From Clostridia bacterium (GTDB lineage Bacteria; Bacillota_A; Clostridia; Oscillospirales; CAG-272), in the NCBI GenBank assembly GCA_017467225.1, contig JAFTSR010000225.1, positions 1 through 6,139 of the forward strand: DNA of 6,139 nt, given 5' to 3'. The position numbers were made by a program, and so were the translations under genes. Positions 3,871 to 6,139 of this stretch are shown here, piece by piece (position 1 is the stretch's first letter; every line of letters starts with the position of its first letter). The notes under the pieces were generated by a model that had not been told where the DNA came from, ran no database searches, and saw nothing but the letters and a program-made list of their open reading frames with translations.

Positions 3871-5970
3871 TTATAATCGAACGATCAAAAATTCCTTCTT
3901 CAGACTCTCAAACACACTCTCTCCGCCGCGACGCAGATAACTGCCGTAGGCCATCAAAGCCTGCTTTTCTGCTCCACCCTCACGCACAATGCACAGAATG
4001 TACGCGTCGGTCGCAAAGCCGCCCAAAACCGTGTTGCTGTTGATGTGCATGCAGCGCCCGTCGGCTAAGAAATTGTAATATATATCGTATTCTGCCTCCC
4101 CGATGCTCACCCGTATGCCGTAGCCGTTCTCGGCGGAAAGGGAAGTCACCTTGACATCCTTTTCAAGGGGTGAGATCACATGCATCATCTGACACAAACG
4201 CGACGGCTCGACCGTCTCAAAAGCTATGTGGGATAAGCCCTCGTAGCTCTCCGCGCGACAAACCGTGGCCGCCGGGCTGACCGATGCCACACGCAGCGCA
4301 GTCTTGTCGCCGCGAATGATCACCGAGCCGTCCTTTGGCAGCTCGCTCTGCCCTCTGTGATGCAGTAAATAGGAAAATTTTGCCTCATCATAGGTGTACA
4401 GATCGTCCACCGTCACAAAGACGTCCTCACCCAGCCGCAAAAAGCTGCGGTGATTGCGCAGACAGCTGTCACACATAGGTCCGGTCGCGTCGGCCAAAAG
4501 GTAGGAAATTCCGTCGCCCTCGGTCAGATGCAGCAGCCGCCCGGGGAACTTGTTGCCGCGGTAGAGAGACTCGCGCTGCTGACCCCGTCCGTTGACCGTC
4601 ACAACGTTGTGCGCAGGCGCGGCGCAGTAGTGGCTGATGTAGTCGCTCTTTCCATAGGAAACCGTGCCGGAATCGCACACAATATCCTCGCCGTTTTGGA
4701 TGAGAATGAAGGTGCCGGCGTCGTCGTGAGCGTGATTCCAGGTAAATCCGCAGCGCACCGCCAGAAGATTGCCGTCCTCGGTCGCACCGCTGCGCAAAAA
4801 TGCCAGTCCCGTGCCGTCATACACCTCGCTTGCCGGCTGCTCGGGCGGCGGCAGTGTCGCGTCAAGACGCGGCAGAAGGGAAGGGTAGAGCAGATCGTTC
4901 AGATTTGGCTTGCGCGCACCGCGTGCGTAATATTGCCGCAGCGCCTCGTCGCCCTGACCCAGAAGCAGCAGATACTGCGGCAGCATCATCATGCCGTCGC
5001 GACCGTTCGGGTTGGAGCGCAGCGCACTGTCGCCAAAGTTGACGTACAGCGTCCGCTCGGGCGCGGCGGTGGGGTAGCTGAGCGACAAAAAGGCGGCACC
5101 GAGCTTGGGAAGAACAGGGAAGTCGTCCGCCGGGTCGTCAAAGCAGCGGCGATAATGGAACAGGAAGCGGCACAGCTCACCCGCGCCGTAGTTGAAATAG
5201 CCGCAGCTCTCGTAAAACATGCCCTTCTCGTCAAAATTCGCCACCTTGTTGAGCAGCGGCTCGCCCTCGTAGTCGCAAAACGCGCGCAGCGAGGCGACCA
5301 TGCCCGCCATCAGCTCGCGCCAGTCGGGCACCTCCTCGTAGATGGAAAGGAGCGCCACGCCTGCCAGCGCCGTGCAGACCGACCACCAGTTGTGACCCAT
5401 CGAGTCCAGCGCGTGAACGCGGACACCGTCGGTCAGCCAGTCGGCAAGCAGCGGGCGGATGCCCAGCTTGAGCATCGCCTCGCGGATGACGCACCGCTCG
5501 TCGGGCGTGAAGGCGTCGTACATGGCGTCGTAAGCGACGGCAAAGGCGTAGACGATGCGGGTGGTGGACAGATCAGACTGCCAGGGCGTCTTGCGCAGCG
5601 CGTTGGACGGGCCCGTCCAAGCGGCGAAGGAGGCGTAATGCAGCAGCGCTTGCTTCATTTTGGCGACGTATTTGGTCTCGCCCAGGCTGTAGAGCAGCGA
5701 AAACTTCTCAGCCAAGTCGGTCAGCTGCGCGCCGATCTCGTAAAAATTGCCGTGCTGCGTCTTGGCGGCGTTGGCGTATTCCTCGCTCTTCAGCTCGGAC
5801 AGCAGCAGCTGATCCGCCGCGCGGCGGATGTCCTCCAGCTGCGACTGCGCCTGTGCGTCGCTTGTCAGCCGGTCGCGCAGCGCGTCGATCTCGGCGGCAG
5901 TGTAGAGCAGGCGCGGATGCACACCGCGCGCCAGCTCGCGTACGGGCTGATTTGCTTGATATTGTACCAT
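3871..5970 (-). CDS. Heparinase II/III-like polysaccharide lyase, no signal peptide
   Basis: This 699-residue protein matches the heparinase II/III-like (alginate-lyase-type) layout: an N-terminal alpha/alpha toroid (about 15-370) and a C-terminal beta-sandwich domain (about 385-690). Family-like landmarks are HPRLLYT (18-24), SMGHNWWS (190-197), YESCGYFNYGAGE (253-265) with candidate catalytic Tyr, WNHAHDDAGTF (411-421), a hallmark of the C-terminal domain, and APAHNVVTVNG (451-461). Such enzymes cleave uronic-acid polysaccharides by beta-elimination using Tyr/His with an Asn neutralising the carboxylate. The polymer here is unknown. The ATG at 5968-5970 is chosen because AAAGGAG lies about 7 bases upstream; a start at 5994 lacks one. 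No signal peptide or anchor is present, so it is predicted cytoplasmic, perhaps acting on imported oligosaccharides. It converges on the lipoprotein/HAD operon, ends in a good terminator, and has a dispersed repeat directly upstream where its promoter would be expected. Confidence 0.88.
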   Translation of the reverse strand: MVQYQANQPVRELARGVHPRLLYTAAEIDALRDRLTSDAQAQSQLEDIRRAADQLLLSELKSEEYANAAKTQHGNFYEIGAQLTDLAEKFSLLYSLGETKYVAKMKQALLHYASFAAWTGPSNALRKTPWQSDLSTTRIVYAFAVAYDAMYDAFTPDERCVIREAMLKLGIRPLLADWLTDGVRVHALDSMGHNWWSVCTALAGVALLSIYEEVPDWRELMAGMVASLRAFCDYEGEPLLNKVANFDEKGMFYESCGYFNYGAGELCRFLFHYRRCFDDPADDFPVLPKLGAAFLSLSYPTAAPERTLYVNFGDSALRSNPNGRDGMMMLPQYLLLLGQGDEALRQYYARGARKPNLNDLLYPSLLPRLDATLPPPEQPASEVYDGTGLAFLRSGATEDGNLLAVRCGFTWNHAHDDAGTFILIQNGEDIVCDSGTVSYGKSDYISHYCAAPAHNVVTVNGRGQQRESLYRGNKFPGRLLHLTEGDGISYLLADATGPMCDSCLRNHRSFLRLGEDVFVTVDDLYTYDEAKFSYLLHHRGQSELPKDGSVIIRGDKTALRVASVSPAATVCRAESYEGLSHIAFETVEPSRLCQMMHVISPLEKDVKVTSLSAENGYGIRVSIGEAEYDIYYNFLADGRCMHINSNTVLGGFATDAYILCIVREGGAEKQALMAYGSYLRRGGESVFESLKKEFLIVRL

Positions 5971-6006
5971 GGTTTGCTCCTTTCCGGTATGCAAGGGGCG
6001 CTGCTC
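5971..6006 (-). promoter_or_regulatory. Lyase gene leader with ribosome binding site
   Basis: This 36-bp stretch between the lyase start codon and the dispersed repeat contains AAAGGAG about 7 bases before the ATG. It has no room for a promoter. Scanning the minus strand through the repeat to the window edge gave no convincing -35/-10 pair, so transcription probably begins beyond the window or from a weak promoter inside the repeat. Confidence 0.6.
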
Positions 6007-6139
6007 GCGCTCCGCGGGCTTAAGGAACTTTTTGGAAAAAGTTCCTTAAGAATCCTCAAAAACTTTTGGGAAATTTATTGGATAAATTTTTTAGCAATCC
6101 TGTTCTGCCCAAGCAAAGCAAGAACCCATGTGGGGCCCC
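6007..6139 (+). repeat. Dispersed repeat, copy 2 (at least 133 bp, cut by window edge)
   Basis: This is the second copy of the 3294-3426 repeat in direct orientation, at a constant offset of 2,713 bp. It ends only because the window ends, in the middle of the GTGGGG/CCCCAC hairpin seen in copy 1, so the true repeat is probably longer. Its 15-bp perfect stem (6019-6033 with 6036-6050) would lie in the 5' leader of the lyase mRNA, about 50 bases before the start codon, if transcription begins upstream of it. Confidence 0.95.

Noticed and set aside
3689..3940. Plus-strand open frame of 83 codons across the lyase terminator and 3' end
   Set aside because: It overlaps the lyase coding end and the terminator hairpin and has no ribosome binding site or recognisable product.

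Overview
The window looks like chromosomal or accessory DNA of a Gram-positive, moderately GC-rich anaerobe of the class Clostridia, perhaps an uncultured gut member of the Oscillospirales/Christensenellales kind. The evidence is strong AGGAGG-type ribosome binding sites, extended -10 promoters (TGnTATAAT), a lipobox lipoprotein, codons rich in third-position G/C, and AT-rich intergenic DNA full of dispersed palindromic repeats. The taxonomy is inferred from style, not from a marker gene.

Left part (1-1252). A ParA-type partition ATPase gene and the first 42 codons of a second gene form a minus-strand operon that leaves the window on the left. Upstream, a 281-bp divergent control region holds two extended -10 promoters, one for each direction. 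It also holds a 27-bp direct repeat pair, one copy touching the parA ribosome binding site, and three short repeats at 11-bp spacing. This arrangement resembles an autoregulated plasmid- or ICE-type partition locus with its centromere in the promoter region. No integrase, relaxase or replication gene is visible, so a mobile origin is only suggested.

Middle part (1253-3283). A two-gene plus-strand operon encodes a surface lipoprotein of unknown family and, 15 bp later, a HAD-superfamily sugar-phosphatase-like enzyme. The lipoprotein has a Pro/Glu spacer and a large domain that may be a beta/alpha barrel. A near-perfect Shine-Dalgarno and ATG lie inside the lipoprotein gene exactly where the spacer ends and the globular domain begins.

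Right part (3284-6139). A convergent intergenic region of 587 bp is crowded with hairpins. It includes a repeat of at least 133 bp and terminator-like structures for both converging units. A minus-strand gene follows for a 699-residue heparinase II/III-like polysaccharide lyase without a signal peptide. Immediately upstream of that gene the same 133-bp repeat recurs in direct orientation (132 of 133 positions identical) and runs off the window edge, so the lyase gene lies between two direct repeats 2,713 bp apart.

Functionally, the right two thirds read as a small carbohydrate-related neighbourhood: a possible surface glycan-active or glycan-binding lipoprotein, a possible sugar-phosphate phosphatase and a uronic-acid-polysaccharide lyase. 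The link among them is inferred from proximity. I do not see a clearly new defence or mobile system. The best leads are the partition control region, the internal start in the lipoprotein gene and the repeat-flanked lyase.
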